Notes under the pieces: generated by a model
Database searches by the model: none
Told to the model about the DNA's origin: nothing
What the model saw: the letters and a program-made list of their open reading frames with translations, nothing else
Shown here: one piece after another, positions 1 to 6,398 of the stretch
How the letters are laid out: every line of letters begins with the position of its first letter
Numbering within the stretch: the stretch's first letter is position 1
Made by a program: the position numbers and the translations under genes
Origin: JBBKWX01 sp037969175
Lineage (GTDB): Bacteria; Bacteroidota; Bacteroidia; AKYH767-A; JBBKVM01
Length of the DNA stretch: 6,927 bases
Assembly: GCA_037969175.1 (NCBI GenBank)
Contig: JBBKWX010000175.1
Coordinates: forward strand, 1 to 6,927
Reading direction: 5' to 3'

Positions 1-3
1 CGT

Positions 4-20
4 CCCCTTTAGTGTAGGGG
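4..20 (+). promoter_or_regulatory. Small hairpin in the 5' leader of rplM
   Basis: CCCCT at 4-8 can pair with AGGGG at 16-20 around a 7-nt loop, 27 nt before the rplM start codon. There is no T-tract after it, so it is not a normal terminator. It could be the last hairpin of an L13 leader that senses free ribosomal protein, as other bacteria have upstream of rplM, but only 47 nt of upstream sequence are visible. The position and pairing are seen; the regulatory role is a guess. Confidence 0.3.
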
Positions 21-47
21 TCAAAGAGTGAACTAATACAAATTACA

Positions 48-491
48 GTGGACGCAATAAGTTACAAAACACAGTCTGTCAACAGCAAAACAGCAGAAAA
101 GAGCTGGTTAATCGTAGACGCAGAGAACCAGGTTCTAGGTCGTTTATGCTCAGAAATTGCAAAGGTTTTACGCGGAAAGACTAAGCCAAGCTACACTCCT
201 CATATGGATTGTGGTGATAATGTTATCGTTATCAATGCACATAAAGTTCGCCTTACGGGGAATAAGATGCAAGAGAAAGAATACATCAGACATACGGGTT
301 ATCCGGGTGGACAGCGTTTCTCATCTCCAGCTCAGCTTTTGACAACATTTCCTGAAAGAATCGTTGAGAAAGCCGTTCGTGGTATGTTACCAAAGAATCG
401 TCTTGGTGATGCTCTATATCGTAACTTGTATGTATATGCAAGCACGGAGCATCCACATGCTGCACAACAGCCTAAAGAAATTAAATTTTAA
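48..491 (+). CDS. rplM: 50S ribosomal protein L13
   Basis: L13 is an early-assembling protein of the large ribosomal subunit that binds 23S rRNA. The 147-residue product matches the usual family length. It contains the core VVDAENQ-like segment (residues 23-28, followed by VLGRL), the central PHMDCGDNVIVINA stretch (51-64), and the family signature from about residue 110 (VRGMLPKN, then LYVYASTEHPH). The start is GTG: the frame has a stop (TAG) at 15-17 and no ATG, GTG or TTG between that stop and position 48, and the resulting N-terminus (MDAISYKT) is the one I expect for Bacteroidota L13. The upstream bases are A-rich and contain no Shine-Dalgarno-like motif. It is the first gene of the visible operon, with rpsI starting 21 nt downstream. 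Identification is very secure. Confidence 0.97.
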   Translation: MDAISYKTQSVNSKTAEKSWLIVDAENQVLGRLCSEIAKVLRGKTKPSYTPHMDCGDNVIVINAHKVRLTGNKMQEKEYIRHTGYPGGQRFSSPAQLLTTFPERIVEKAVRGMLPKNRLGDALYRNLYVYASTEHPHAAQQPKEIKF

Positions 492-512
492 TTATTACCC
501 ATTCTATATTAA

Positions 513-899
513 ATGGAAATTACTCATAAAATAGGCAGAAGGAAGACTTCAGTAGCCCGCATTTACATGCAGCCGGGAAAAGGAGATATCCTGGTAAACA
601 ATAAAGATTACAAGGAATATTTCCCTGTTACTACATTACAATATGTAGTGAACCAGCCTTTCGAACTTACCGATACACTTGGTACCTACGATTTGAAGGT
701 TACTGTTGCAGGAGGAGGAATCAAAGGTCAGGCACATGCCATCAATCTTGCAGTGACAAGAGCGTTGGTAGCGGTGAATCCTGATTCTAAGCCTGTACTT
801 AAAGCGCAAGGATTGCTTACACGTGACCCACGTATGGTTGAGCGTAAGAAGCCTGGTCAGAAGAAAGCTCGTAAGCGCTTCCAGTTCTCTAAGCGTTAA
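513..899 (+). CDS. rpsI: 30S ribosomal protein S9
   Basis: S9 belongs to the small ribosomal subunit; its basic C-terminal tail reaches toward the P-site tRNA. The 128-residue product is a typical bacterial length. It shows the N-terminal GRRKTSVARIY segment (8-18), the S9 signature GGGIKGQAHAINLAVTRAL (67-85), the LLTRDPRMVERKKPG motif (101-115), and the canonical terminal Ser-Lys-Arg that contacts tRNA. It starts at an ATG 21 nt after the rplM stop, so the two are almost certainly cotranscribed; the rplM-rpsI pair is conserved across bacteria. There is no Shine-Dalgarno motif; the start is preceded by AT-rich sequence, as usual in Bacteroidota. Confidence 0.97.
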   Translation: MEITHKIGRRKTSVARIYMQPGKGDILVNNKDYKEYFPVTTLQYVVNQPFELTDTLGTYDLKVTVAGGGIKGQAHAINLAVTRALVAVNPDSKPVLKAQGLLTRDPRMVERKKPGQKKARKRFQFSKR

Positions 900-911
900 A
901 AAAGGATTTAC

Positions 912-958
912 GGAGTCCGGATCATTTCCGGCTCCATTATCATATTGGTTTTATCCAA
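912..958 (+). promoter_or_regulatory. Two-hairpin candidate leader upstream of rpsB
   Basis: The rpsI-rpsB gap holds a strong hairpin: GGAG (912-915) pairs with CTCC (932-935), and CCGGA (917-921) pairs with TCCGG (927-931), with T916 bulged and loop TCATT. A second, weaker stem pairs TTGG (945-948) with CCAA (955-958). Neither is followed by a T-run, so termination is unlikely. In Escherichia coli, protein S2 represses rpsB-tsf through a structured 5' leader; an equivalent here is plausible given the position directly before rpsB, but that is inference. A processing or mRNA-stability role is the main alternative. I see no TAnnTTTG promoter in this gap. Confidence 0.42.
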
Positions 959-975
959 CAAATACAATTAACTAA

Positions 976-1839
976 ATGTCAAGAGTTTCTTACGAAGATC
1001 TGTTAAACGCAGGTGTACATTTTGGTCACCTAAAAAGAAAGTGGAACCCGAAAATGGCTCCATATATTTTCATGGAGCGTAATGGTATCCATATCATCGA
1101 TCTTAACAAAACCGTCGCTAAGATGGAAGAGGCAGCCAATGCCTTGAAGCAAATCGCAAAATCAGGAAAGAAGATCCTGTTTGTGGCAACCAAAAAGCAA
1201 GCTAAAGAGATCGTTTCTGAAGGTGCTAAATCGGTGAATATGCCTTTTATCACAGAGCGTTGGCCCGGTGGTATGCTTACTAACTTCGCTACTCAGCGTA
1301 AGTCAGTAAAGAAGATGCATAACATGGAGAAGATGGAAACGGATGGTACATTCGCAAATATCTCTAAGCGTGAGCGTCTCCAGGTTAGTCGTCAAAGAGC
1401 TAAAATGGAAAAATTGATCGGTTCTGTTTCAGATCTGACACGTCTTCCTGCTGCTTTGTTCATCGTGGATATCATGAAAGAACATATCTCAGTAAAAGAA
1501 GCTGTGAAATTAAATATTCCTACCATTGCTATCTGCGATACAAACACAGATCCTACCCTTATCGATTTCCCGATCCCGGCAAACGATGATGCGACGAAGT
1601 CTGTTGGTTTGATCATGGAGATCATGATCAAAGCTATCCAGGAAGGTCTGGAAGAGCGTAAGCATGACAAGGAAATGGAAAAGGAACGTGAAGTAGCTGC
1701 TGAAGAAGAAAACCAGACTCGTAGCAAATACGATAAGGTTGAAGAAGAAGATGATGATGCACCAAAGAAAAAAGGTGATAAGTCTCCTGCTCTTCGTCCT
1801 CGCAAAACAAGCTCTTCTGCTCCGAAGAAAATAAAATAA
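976..1839 (+). CDS. rpsB: 30S ribosomal protein S2, with a charged C-terminal extension
   Basis: S2 is a late-assembling small-subunit protein at the back of the 30S head-body junction and is needed to bring in S1. The N-terminus carries the family signature YEDLLNAGVHFG (6-17) followed by KRKWNPKMAPYIF. ERWPGGMLTN (94-103) and PTIAICDTNTDP (182-193) are other hallmark segments. The conserved fold ends near residue 227; the 287-residue total is longer than the 241 of E. coli S2 because of a tail of about 60 residues. That tail is first mixed-charge helical (KHDKEMEKEREVAAEEE), then acidic (EEEDDD, 256-261), then basic and Ser/Pro-rich, ending in PKKIK. Such low-complexity tails are common in Bacteroidota S2 to my recollection. 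It lies 76 nt after rpsI and 32 nt before tsf. No Shine-Dalgarno motif precedes the ATG. Confidence 0.97.
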   Translation: MSRVSYEDLLNAGVHFGHLKRKWNPKMAPYIFMERNGIHIIDLNKTVAKMEEAANALKQIAKSGKKILFVATKKQAKEIVSEGAKSVNMPFITERWPGGMLTNFATQRKSVKKMHNMEKMETDGTFANISKRERLQVSRQRAKMEKLIGSVSDLTRLPAALFIVDIMKEHISVKEAVKLNIPTIAICDTNTDPTLIDFPIPANDDATKSVGLIMEIMIKAIQEGLEERKHDKEMEKEREVAAEEENQTRSKYDKVEEEDDDAPKKKGDKSPALRPRKTSSSAPKKIK

Positions 1840-1871
1840 ATTCTTAACCTGATTAATTAGTATAAATAAGA

Positions 1872-2705
1872 ATGTCAACTGTACAAATTTCAGCATCAGA
1901 CGTAAACAAATTAAGACAACAAACCGGTGCCGGTATGATGGATTGCAAGAAAGCCCTTACAGAAGCTAATGGCGATTTCGATGCAGCTGTTGATTACCTC
2001 CGCAAGAAAGGTCAGAAAGTGGCGAATAACCGCTCAGACCGTGATGCAATGGAAGGTGTTGTTATTGGTAAAGTTAGTGCTGACAAGAAACGTGGTGTTG
2101 CAATTGTTTTGAATTGTGAGACTGATTTCGTTGCAAAGAATGACGCTTTTATCAAGTTTGTTGAATCATTAGTAGATCTTGCTATCGAAAAACAACCTGC
2201 AGATCTTGAAGCTTTAAAGGCTTTGGAATTGAATGGTTTATCTGTTACAGATAACCTTTTTGATCAAATCGGTAAGATCGGAGAGAAACTTGAAATTTCT
2301 GAATACGCAGTAGTTGAAGCTCCATTGGTGATTGTTTATAACCACCCGGGATACAGATTAGTGTCTGTTGTTGGTTTCAGCAGCGATAAAGCAGAAGGAA
2401 TTTCTAAAGATGTAGCTATGCAAGTTGCAGCTATGGCTCCTGTAGCTATAGATAAAGACGGTGTTGATCAGAAAACCATCGATCGTGAGATCGAAGTTGG
2501 TAAAGAGCAAGCTCGTGCTGAAGGAAAACCTGAAGAAATGCTTGAAAAGATCGCACTTGGTAAATTGAATAAATTCTACAAAGAGAATACATTGATGGCT
2601 CAGAATTTCATTAAAGATGATAAAGTGAGTATAGCTCAACTCCTGGAAAACACGGAGAAAGGCTTGAAAGTAACCGAATTCAAGAGATTGAAAGTCGGTA
2701 GCTAA
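1872..2705 (+). CDS. tsf: Elongation factor Ts
   Basis: EF-Ts is the cytoplasmic nucleotide exchange factor that releases GDP from EF-Tu so it can reload GTP and aminoacyl-tRNA. Residues 5-45 form the N-terminal UBA-like helical domain (VNKLRQQTGAGMMDCKKAL, then the DFDAAVDYLRKKG segment). The exchange motif TDFVAKN lies at 84-90; its Asp85-Phe86 pair corresponds to the residues that displace the magnesium site in EF-Tu. The core subdomains follow, with NHPGYR near residue 157, and the helical C-terminal part includes LMAQNFIKDDK. Length (277) is normal. Coupling to rpsB (32-nt gap) is the widely conserved arrangement. Transcription of the operon ends just after this gene at a strong hairpin terminator. 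Confidence 0.97.
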   Translation: MSTVQISASDVNKLRQQTGAGMMDCKKALTEANGDFDAAVDYLRKKGQKVANNRSDRDAMEGVVIGKVSADKKRGVAIVLNCETDFVAKNDAFIKFVESLVDLAIEKQPADLEALKALELNGLSVTDNLFDQIGKIGEKLEISEYAVVEAPLVIVYNHPGYRLVSVVGFSSDKAEGISKDVAMQVAAMAPVAIDKDGVDQKTIDREIEVGKEQARAEGKPEEMLEKIALGKLNKFYKENTLMAQNFIKDDKVSIAQLLENTEKGLKVTEFKRLKVGS

Positions 2706-2719
2706 TCATAAAATAATTT

Positions 2720-2753
2720 AAAAAGAGAATTGGAAACAATTCTCTTTTTTTTT
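2720..2753 (+). terminator. Intrinsic terminator of the rplM-rpsI-rpsB-tsf operon
   Basis: A perfect 13-bp stem (2720-2732 with 2737-2749) closed by the GNRA-type loop GAAA (2733-2736) merges into a run of nine Ts (2745-2753). It begins 14 nt after the tsf stop codon. The A-run on the left side of the stem could also allow it to act on the other strand. It separates the ribosomal/tsf operon from pyrH. Confidence 0.92.
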
Positions 2754-2779
2754 GCCTTGTTTTTAAACTAGTAAATTTG
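2751..2779 (+). promoter_or_regulatory. Bacteroidota-type promoter for pyrH
   Basis: TTTG at 2751-2754 and TAAATTTG at 2772-2779 match the -33 (TTTG/TTG) and -7 (TAnnTTTG) elements described for Bacteroidota primary sigma factor promoters, with a 17-nt spacer. Centring the second element at -7 puts transcription start near 2782-2784, just before the pyrH ATG at 2785, so the mRNA would have almost no 5' leader. The -33 element overlaps the last Ts of the upstream terminator. Motif match is direct; activity is inferred. Confidence 0.65.
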
Positions 2780-2784
2780 CAAGC

Positions 2785-3492
2785 ATGAAATACAAACGTA
2801 TCCTCCTCAAACTTTCCGGTGAAGCCCTTATGGGTGAAAAGCAATTTGGTATCGATCATGACAGATTGAACCAGTATGCGGCGGAGATCAAGGAAGTAGC
2901 AGCTTCCGGTGTTGAACTTGCAATTGTGATCGGCGGAGGAAATATTTTCCGCGGTATTCAAGCAAGTCAGGGAGGTATGGATCGTGTACAAGGAGATTAT
3001 ATGGGAATGCTTGCGACGGTAATCAACAGCATGGCTTTGCAATGTGCGCTTGAAGCCATGGGTGTGAATACGCGTTTACTTTCTGCCATTAAGATGGAAG
3101 AGATCTGCGAGCCGTTTATTCGTCGCCGGGCAGTGCGTCATCTTGAAAAGGGCAGGGTAGTGATCTTTGGTGCAGGTACCGGTAATCCGTATTTCACAAC
3201 AGACACAGCAGCTTCGCTAAGAGCTATCGAGATAGAGGCTGATGTTATTCTTAAAGGAACACGTGTAGATGGGATCTATGATAAGGATCCGCTCAAGAAT
3301 CCGGATGCTATTAAATATCAAACCGTAACTTTCAATGAGGTCTATGAAAAAGGGCTGAATGTAATGGATCTTACCGCTTTCACATTGTGTAATGAAAACA
3401 AATTACCGATCATCGTTTTTGATATGAATACTGCAGGTAATCTGAAAAGAGTAACTGAAGGCGAAGTGGTGGGGACGCTGGTAGAGTTTTAA
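2785..3492 (+). CDS. pyrH: Uridylate (UMP) kinase
   Basis: This is the bacterial hexameric UMP kinase of the amino-acid-kinase fold; it phosphorylates UMP to UDP with ATP in pyrimidine nucleotide synthesis and is normally essential. Visible motifs are the N-terminal LLKLSGEAL (7-15), the glycine-rich IGGGNIFRG (49-57), GDYMGMLATVINSMAL (70-85), the UMP/acceptor region GTGNPYFTTDTAA (131-143), and the nucleotide-binding DGIYDKDP (162-169). Length (235) is typical. The ATG sits 5 nt after a TAAATTTG promoter element, with no Shine-Dalgarno motif. In many bacteria frr follows pyrH; here it does not, and an AT-rich accessory segment begins at once. The last 16 codons (3442-3489) recur in degraded form at 6349-6396. 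The E. coli enzyme is activated by GTP and inhibited by UTP; whether this one is cannot be read from the sequence. Confidence 0.97.
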   Translation: MKYKRILLKLSGEALMGEKQFGIDHDRLNQYAAEIKEVAASGVELAIVIGGGNIFRGIQASQGGMDRVQGDYMGMLATVINSMALQCALEAMGVNTRLLSAIKMEEICEPFIRRRAVRHLEKGRVVIFGAGTGNPYFTTDTAASLRAIEIEADVILKGTRVDGIYDKDPLKNPDAIKYQTVTFNEVYEKGLNVMDLTAFTLCNENKLPIIVFDMNTAGNLKRVTEGEVVGTLVEF

Positions 3493-3537
3493 AGTGCGTA
3501 AGTGGGGAGAAACAGTGCGAGGTATTAAATGTCGAGA

Positions 3538-3558
3538 TACGAATTACGAAATACGAGG
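3538..3558. repeat. Heptamer array TACGAAT x3
   Basis: TACGA occurs at 3538, 3545 and 3552, an exact 7-nt period (TACGAAT, TACGAAA, TACGAGG). It lies in the non-coding 151-nt gap between pyrH and the convergent exported-protein gene. I recall similar short word repeats from other Bacteroidota intergenic regions, but have not checked this. No function can be assigned. Confidence 0.6.
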
Positions 3559-3595
3559 TCCATTACCGTTGTTTTCGCTGCATTTCTTTTTTAAC

Positions 3596-3632
3596 CACTT
3601 AGGTCACAAGTGCACTAAGTTTCACTAAGGGT
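3596..3632. repeat. CACTAAG word array
   Basis: Four related words follow one another: CACTTAGGT (3596), CACAAGTG (3605), CACTAAGTTT (3613) and CACTAAGGGT (3623). Spacing is 8-10 nt. ACTTAG (3597-3602) can also pair with CTAAGT (3615-3620), but neither strand has a T-run after that stem, so it is not a convincing terminator for either convergent gene. The rest of 3493-3643 shows no gene. Confidence 0.55.
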
Positions 3633-3643
3633 GATTAATGATT

Positions 3644-6262
3644 TTATTCAATCAAGATCTTAGCTGATAGACTTGTATTCTTATTCACAAACCTTAGTAA
3701 ATACAATCCAGTTTGTAATTCAGGAAGTTCAAGCTCCTTGTCCCCATTTTGTGCACTCACTTGTATGGACAGAACATTCCGGCCAGACATATCATAAACT
3801 TCAAGTACTCCACTTTCAGTTATTCCTTGTAAATTGATTCGGTGACGGGCTGGATTAGGGTAAATCATAAGTTCATCCATTTTTTGACTGGTATGATTTA
3901 CATTCAGTAATTGACTGAAAATGGTTGTAGCAGTATTTGTGACAATGGGCATGTTTTTATCGAATACAATATTGGCTTTGTTATTTATCGAATCCCCAAT
4001 ACTCAGATTTGCAAAAGGCTTGATCCTATAGCTAATGAACCCATGGCTTTCAGGTTCATTTATATTGCTATCAGGTAATAGTATATTCTCAAATTTGTAA
4101 TTCATCCAACCTGAGTGGTTTACATAGTGTATTGATGCAGGATGAGAGGAGTCTATAAATTCAAAAGTATTCAAATCAAGTTTGTCAGGAAGTTTATTTT
4201 CAATGCTTACAAAAAATGCAGTATCATTTCCTGTATTCTGAAATCTGATAATGTAGTTCAGAAAAGGTGGATTTGAAATTTCATTCTGATACAGGGTTGT
4301 CCGATCAACAATAATATCATTAGGGTCAAAGGATCCTGTTGTATTCAGTTCCCATGCGGCATTATTGCAAGAAGGATTAAAATCACCTATTTCTGGAATA
4401 ATCTGAACTGTAGAATTGATTAATGTTCCAATAGGAAGTGCTGGATCCAAAAGTACCCGAACTGCAATTTTTCCATGATCCCATGGATTTAGCAGTCCTA
4501 AATTCCAAACTATAGAATCAGAATTTATAATAAAGGGTAAATTATCAGATGATAAGTATGTTAATTTAGAATCTAATTTTAATACTACCATCACATTGCT
4601 TATCAAAGTAGTGCCTTGATTTTTGTAAGCCAATGAATAACTTGCTTCGGAATCAGAGCGAAAAGGAGAAACAGGGGAAATACTAACACAAAGATCATTA
4701 AAGGAACCTAAAGGTTGGAAAGCAAAGTCATTCAAGGAATCTGTTGAGTTTCCCTGAACAAATACAGAGGTTCTTTGTGTTGGTATCTGGTTATAATAAC
4801 CTAATAAATTGGGTCTGTATATAAATGAACCTGTATCAGCAGCTATTATAAAATATGAGCCATTTGATGACGAATAACCATGAATATTGGAATTAAGCAA
4901 ATCGATTTTGTGATATGGTAATGGGTTTTCTCCCGCATCCCAATTGAAATTGTTGTCTAGGTCAATAAATAAATTTCCTGTTATTTGGCTATAATTCTCA
5001 CGAACTTTTATTATCCAGGCATCTTTCTCACCTTTATTTCTAGTAACAAACATATCATCAGATTTGGAACTTCCTACGATTAGGATTTCATTTTCAGAAA
5101 CTTTGAGCATTCTGCTTGCTTGATCACTACTATAGCCTCCAATGGTCTGCTTGTATATTATGTTTCCGGCAGAATTAAATTTTAATAACCAAGCATCATT
5201 AATACCTCTTAAAATATCTACATCACCATCACTAGAATAAGTTTGTCCTAATACATAAAGACTTCCATTAGTATCTTCAAACAAAGATATTGGTAAATCC
5301 GTTTCAATTCCACCTAAGCATTTTTGCCAAAGTATAGTTCCCGCTGCATTTTGTTTTACCAGCCATATATCATGATATCCTCCATGATGCCCAACAACAT
5401 GCCCCCCGTTTGCCCCGGCAACACCTAAAAAAACTATATTACCATCTATTGTTTGAATTGCATCATCTGCTGTATCTCCTTCAGGACCTCCTTTACAATA
5501 AGTTTGCACTAGATTTCCCTGATCATTCAACTTCATTATAACAGCATCTACATCACCTTGACATCCCCCCGATCCTTTTGCAATACTCAATAGAAATCCT
5601 CCTGAGCTAATAGAATTTATTTTGCTGACTACATCATCATCTGGAGTATTAATACACTTTTGCCAGATTATGTTGCCTGAATAATCGATTTTTACTACCC
5701 ATGCTTGTCTTAACCAAGTAGAATTATAATTAGTAACATCCCCACTGTTATGTGTCACACTTGCAATAAATACATATCCCCCAGGGACAGATATTATGTT
5801 TCCGGGATAATCAGTTTGAGTTGTGCCATAACATTTTTGCCAAATAATAGTCCCGGATGTGTCTAGATTCGCAACCCAAATATCATAACCACCGCGATTT
5901 CCACTTATGTCAATATTATTTGATTTCACCCAACCCGAAATTATATAACTACCATCAGGTGCAAACATGATTGTTCCCCCAAAATCGTGTTCAGTTCCTC
6001 CGTAGTTTTTTGTCCATACAACATTTCCTTTATCATCCATTTTTGTGACTATAATATCACTGTTTCCATGGTTTGCTGGAATGTCAAAATTATTAGACAT
6101 AGAACCGCCGATGGCAATAAGATTTCCATAAGAATCTTGGATAATATCACCAAAGGAGTCGTCTTGGCTACCACCGAATGTTTTTTGCCATTCAATAATC
6201 ACTTGTGCAGAAATAAAATTTATCTGAAAAAAGAATAGGAGAAAAAACAGAATTAGCCTCAT
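3644..6262 (-). CDS. Exported seven-repeat propeller protein with T9SS C-terminal sorting domain
   Basis: The 872-residue product is probably secreted or displayed on the cell surface; its ligand or activity is unknown. Residues 1-19 are a signal peptide (hydrophobic LILFFLLFFF core, predicted cleavage after FISA), with no lipobox Cys. Residues 25-420 hold seven repeats of about 60 residues, each opening with a W/Y-x-K-x-x-GG type motif (WQKTFGG, WTKNYGG, WQKCYG, WQKCIN, TYCKGG, WQKCLGG, YKQTIGG), containing a DG-x-x-x-x-x-G strand and closing with D-x-W-x-x-K-x-x-x-x-G; this fits a seven-bladed beta-propeller. About 428-490 resembles an SdrD B-like module (GNLFIDLDNNFNWDAGE). About 521-640 is DUF11-like. 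About 644-782 carries FDPND, IIRFQNTG, ESHGFISYRI and IVFDKNMP, which I recall as DUF7619. From 798 comes the type A sorting domain (YPNP at 801-804, GLYLLRF, final KILIE), removed during export through the T9SS. The gene converges on pyrH and is visibly more AT-rich than it. No good promoter was found upstream. Confidence 0.93.
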   Translation of the reverse strand: MRLILFFLLFFFQINFISAQVIIEWQKTFGGSQDDSFGDIIQDSYGNLIAIGGSMSNNFDIPANHGNSDIIVTKMDDKGNVVWTKNYGGTEHDFGGTIMFAPDGSYIISGWVKSNNIDISGNRGGYDIWVANLDTSGTIIWQKCYGTTQTDYPGNIISVPGGYVFIASVTHNSGDVTNYNSTWLRQAWVVKIDYSGNIIWQKCINTPDDDVVSKINSISSGGFLLSIAKGSGGCQGDVDAVIMKLNDQGNLVQTYCKGGPEGDTADDAIQTIDGNIVFLGVAGANGGHVVGHHGGYHDIWLVKQNAAGTILWQKCLGGIETDLPISLFEDTNGSLYVLGQTYSSDGDVDILRGINDAWLLKFNSAGNIIYKQTIGGYSSDQASRMLKVSENEILIVGSSKSDDMFVTRNKGEKDAWIIKVRENYSQITGNLFIDLDNNFNWDAGENPLPYHKIDLLNSNIHGYSSSNGSYFIIAADTGSFIYRPNLLGYYNQIPTQRTSVFVQGNSTDSLNDFAFQPLGSFNDLCVSISPVSPFRSDSEASYSLAYKNQGTTLISNVMVVLKLDSKLTYLSSDNLPFIINSDSIVWNLGLLNPWDHGKIAVRVLLDPALPIGTLINSTVQIIPEIGDFNPSCNNAAWELNTTGSFDPNDIIVDRTTLYQNEISNPPFLNYIIRFQNTGNDTAFFVSIENKLPDKLDLNTFEFIDSSHPASIHYVNHSGWMNYKFENILLPDSNINEPESHGFISYRIKPFANLSIGDSINNKANIVFDKNMPIVTNTATTIFSQLLNVNHTSQKMDELMIYPNPARHRINLQGITESGVLEVYDMSGRNVLSIQVSAQNGDKELELPELQTGLYLLRFVNKNTSLSAKILIE
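5003..6190 (-). repeat. Seven in-frame propeller-type repeats
   Basis: Repeat starts are at residues 25, 83, 141, 200, about 253, 312 and 370 of the exported protein, a spacing of 53-60 residues. The DNA also repeats: the segment coding for GTIIWQKC-like junctions recurs with small changes near 5324-5350, 5657-5685 and 5833-5860. Repeats four and five are the most diverged and lack the GG or the W. Seven units is the commonest count for closed beta-propellers. Confidence 0.75.
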
Positions 6263-6348
6263 ACGTCTAAATTATTTAGCAATTTAATTTAAATTTTGAT
6301 AAGAGAGCATAAGTTGATACAATAATTGAGTATCAGGACATCCATCAT
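6263..6348. other. AT-rich spacer upstream of the exported-protein gene
   Basis: This stretch should hold the promoter of the leftward gene, but no TAnnTTTG element with a correctly spaced TTG is present on the - strand; TAATTTAG at 6267-6274 (read on the - strand) is one mismatch away and has no partner TTG at the expected distance. No gene is visible. The + strand end of it runs into the pyrH-like fragment, where similarity stops abruptly at about 6348. Confidence 0.5.
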
Positions 6349-6398
6349 TTGAAACGGGTAACTGAAGGGGAGGAAGTAGGGACGCTGGTTGAGTTTAG
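6349..6398 (+). pseudogene. Remnant copy of the 3' end of pyrH
   Basis: Read on the + strand from 6349 this encodes LKRVTEGEEVGTLVEF, matching residues 220-235 of the pyrH product at 15 of 16 positions (Val to Glu at position 229). At the DNA level 39 of 48 bases agree by my count, and seven of the nine differences are synonymous. The intact gene ends GAG TTT TAA; here the bases read GAGTTTAG, as if one T of GAG TTT TAG had been lost, so the frame runs on into non-coding sequence until a TGA at 6454-6456. No pyrH similarity is evident upstream of 6349. It is far too short to function and is best read as a scar of recombination, duplication or insertion at the pyrH terminus. Confidence 0.85.

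Noticed and set aside
157..342. A 61-codon + strand frame inside rplM
   Set aside because: It lies in an alternative frame of a conserved ribosomal protein gene and has no recognisable features.
1392..1896. Two overlapping - strand open frames opposite rpsB
   Set aside because: They are antisense to rpsB, including its charged tail, where Lys/Glu-rich codons read backwards as Phe/Leu/Ser. No plausible domain or start context is present.
2358..3042. - strand open frames opposite tsf and pyrH
   Set aside because: Both are shadows of conserved genes; one crosses the terminator and promoter between tsf and pyrH.
3597..3620. Possible terminator between convergent pyrH and the exported-protein gene
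   Set aside because: The stem has only six outer pairs and no T-run follows on either strand.
5987..6238. An 83-codon + strand open frame inside the exported-protein gene
   Set aside because: It is antisense to the signal peptide and first repeats of a well-supported gene, with no independent evidence.
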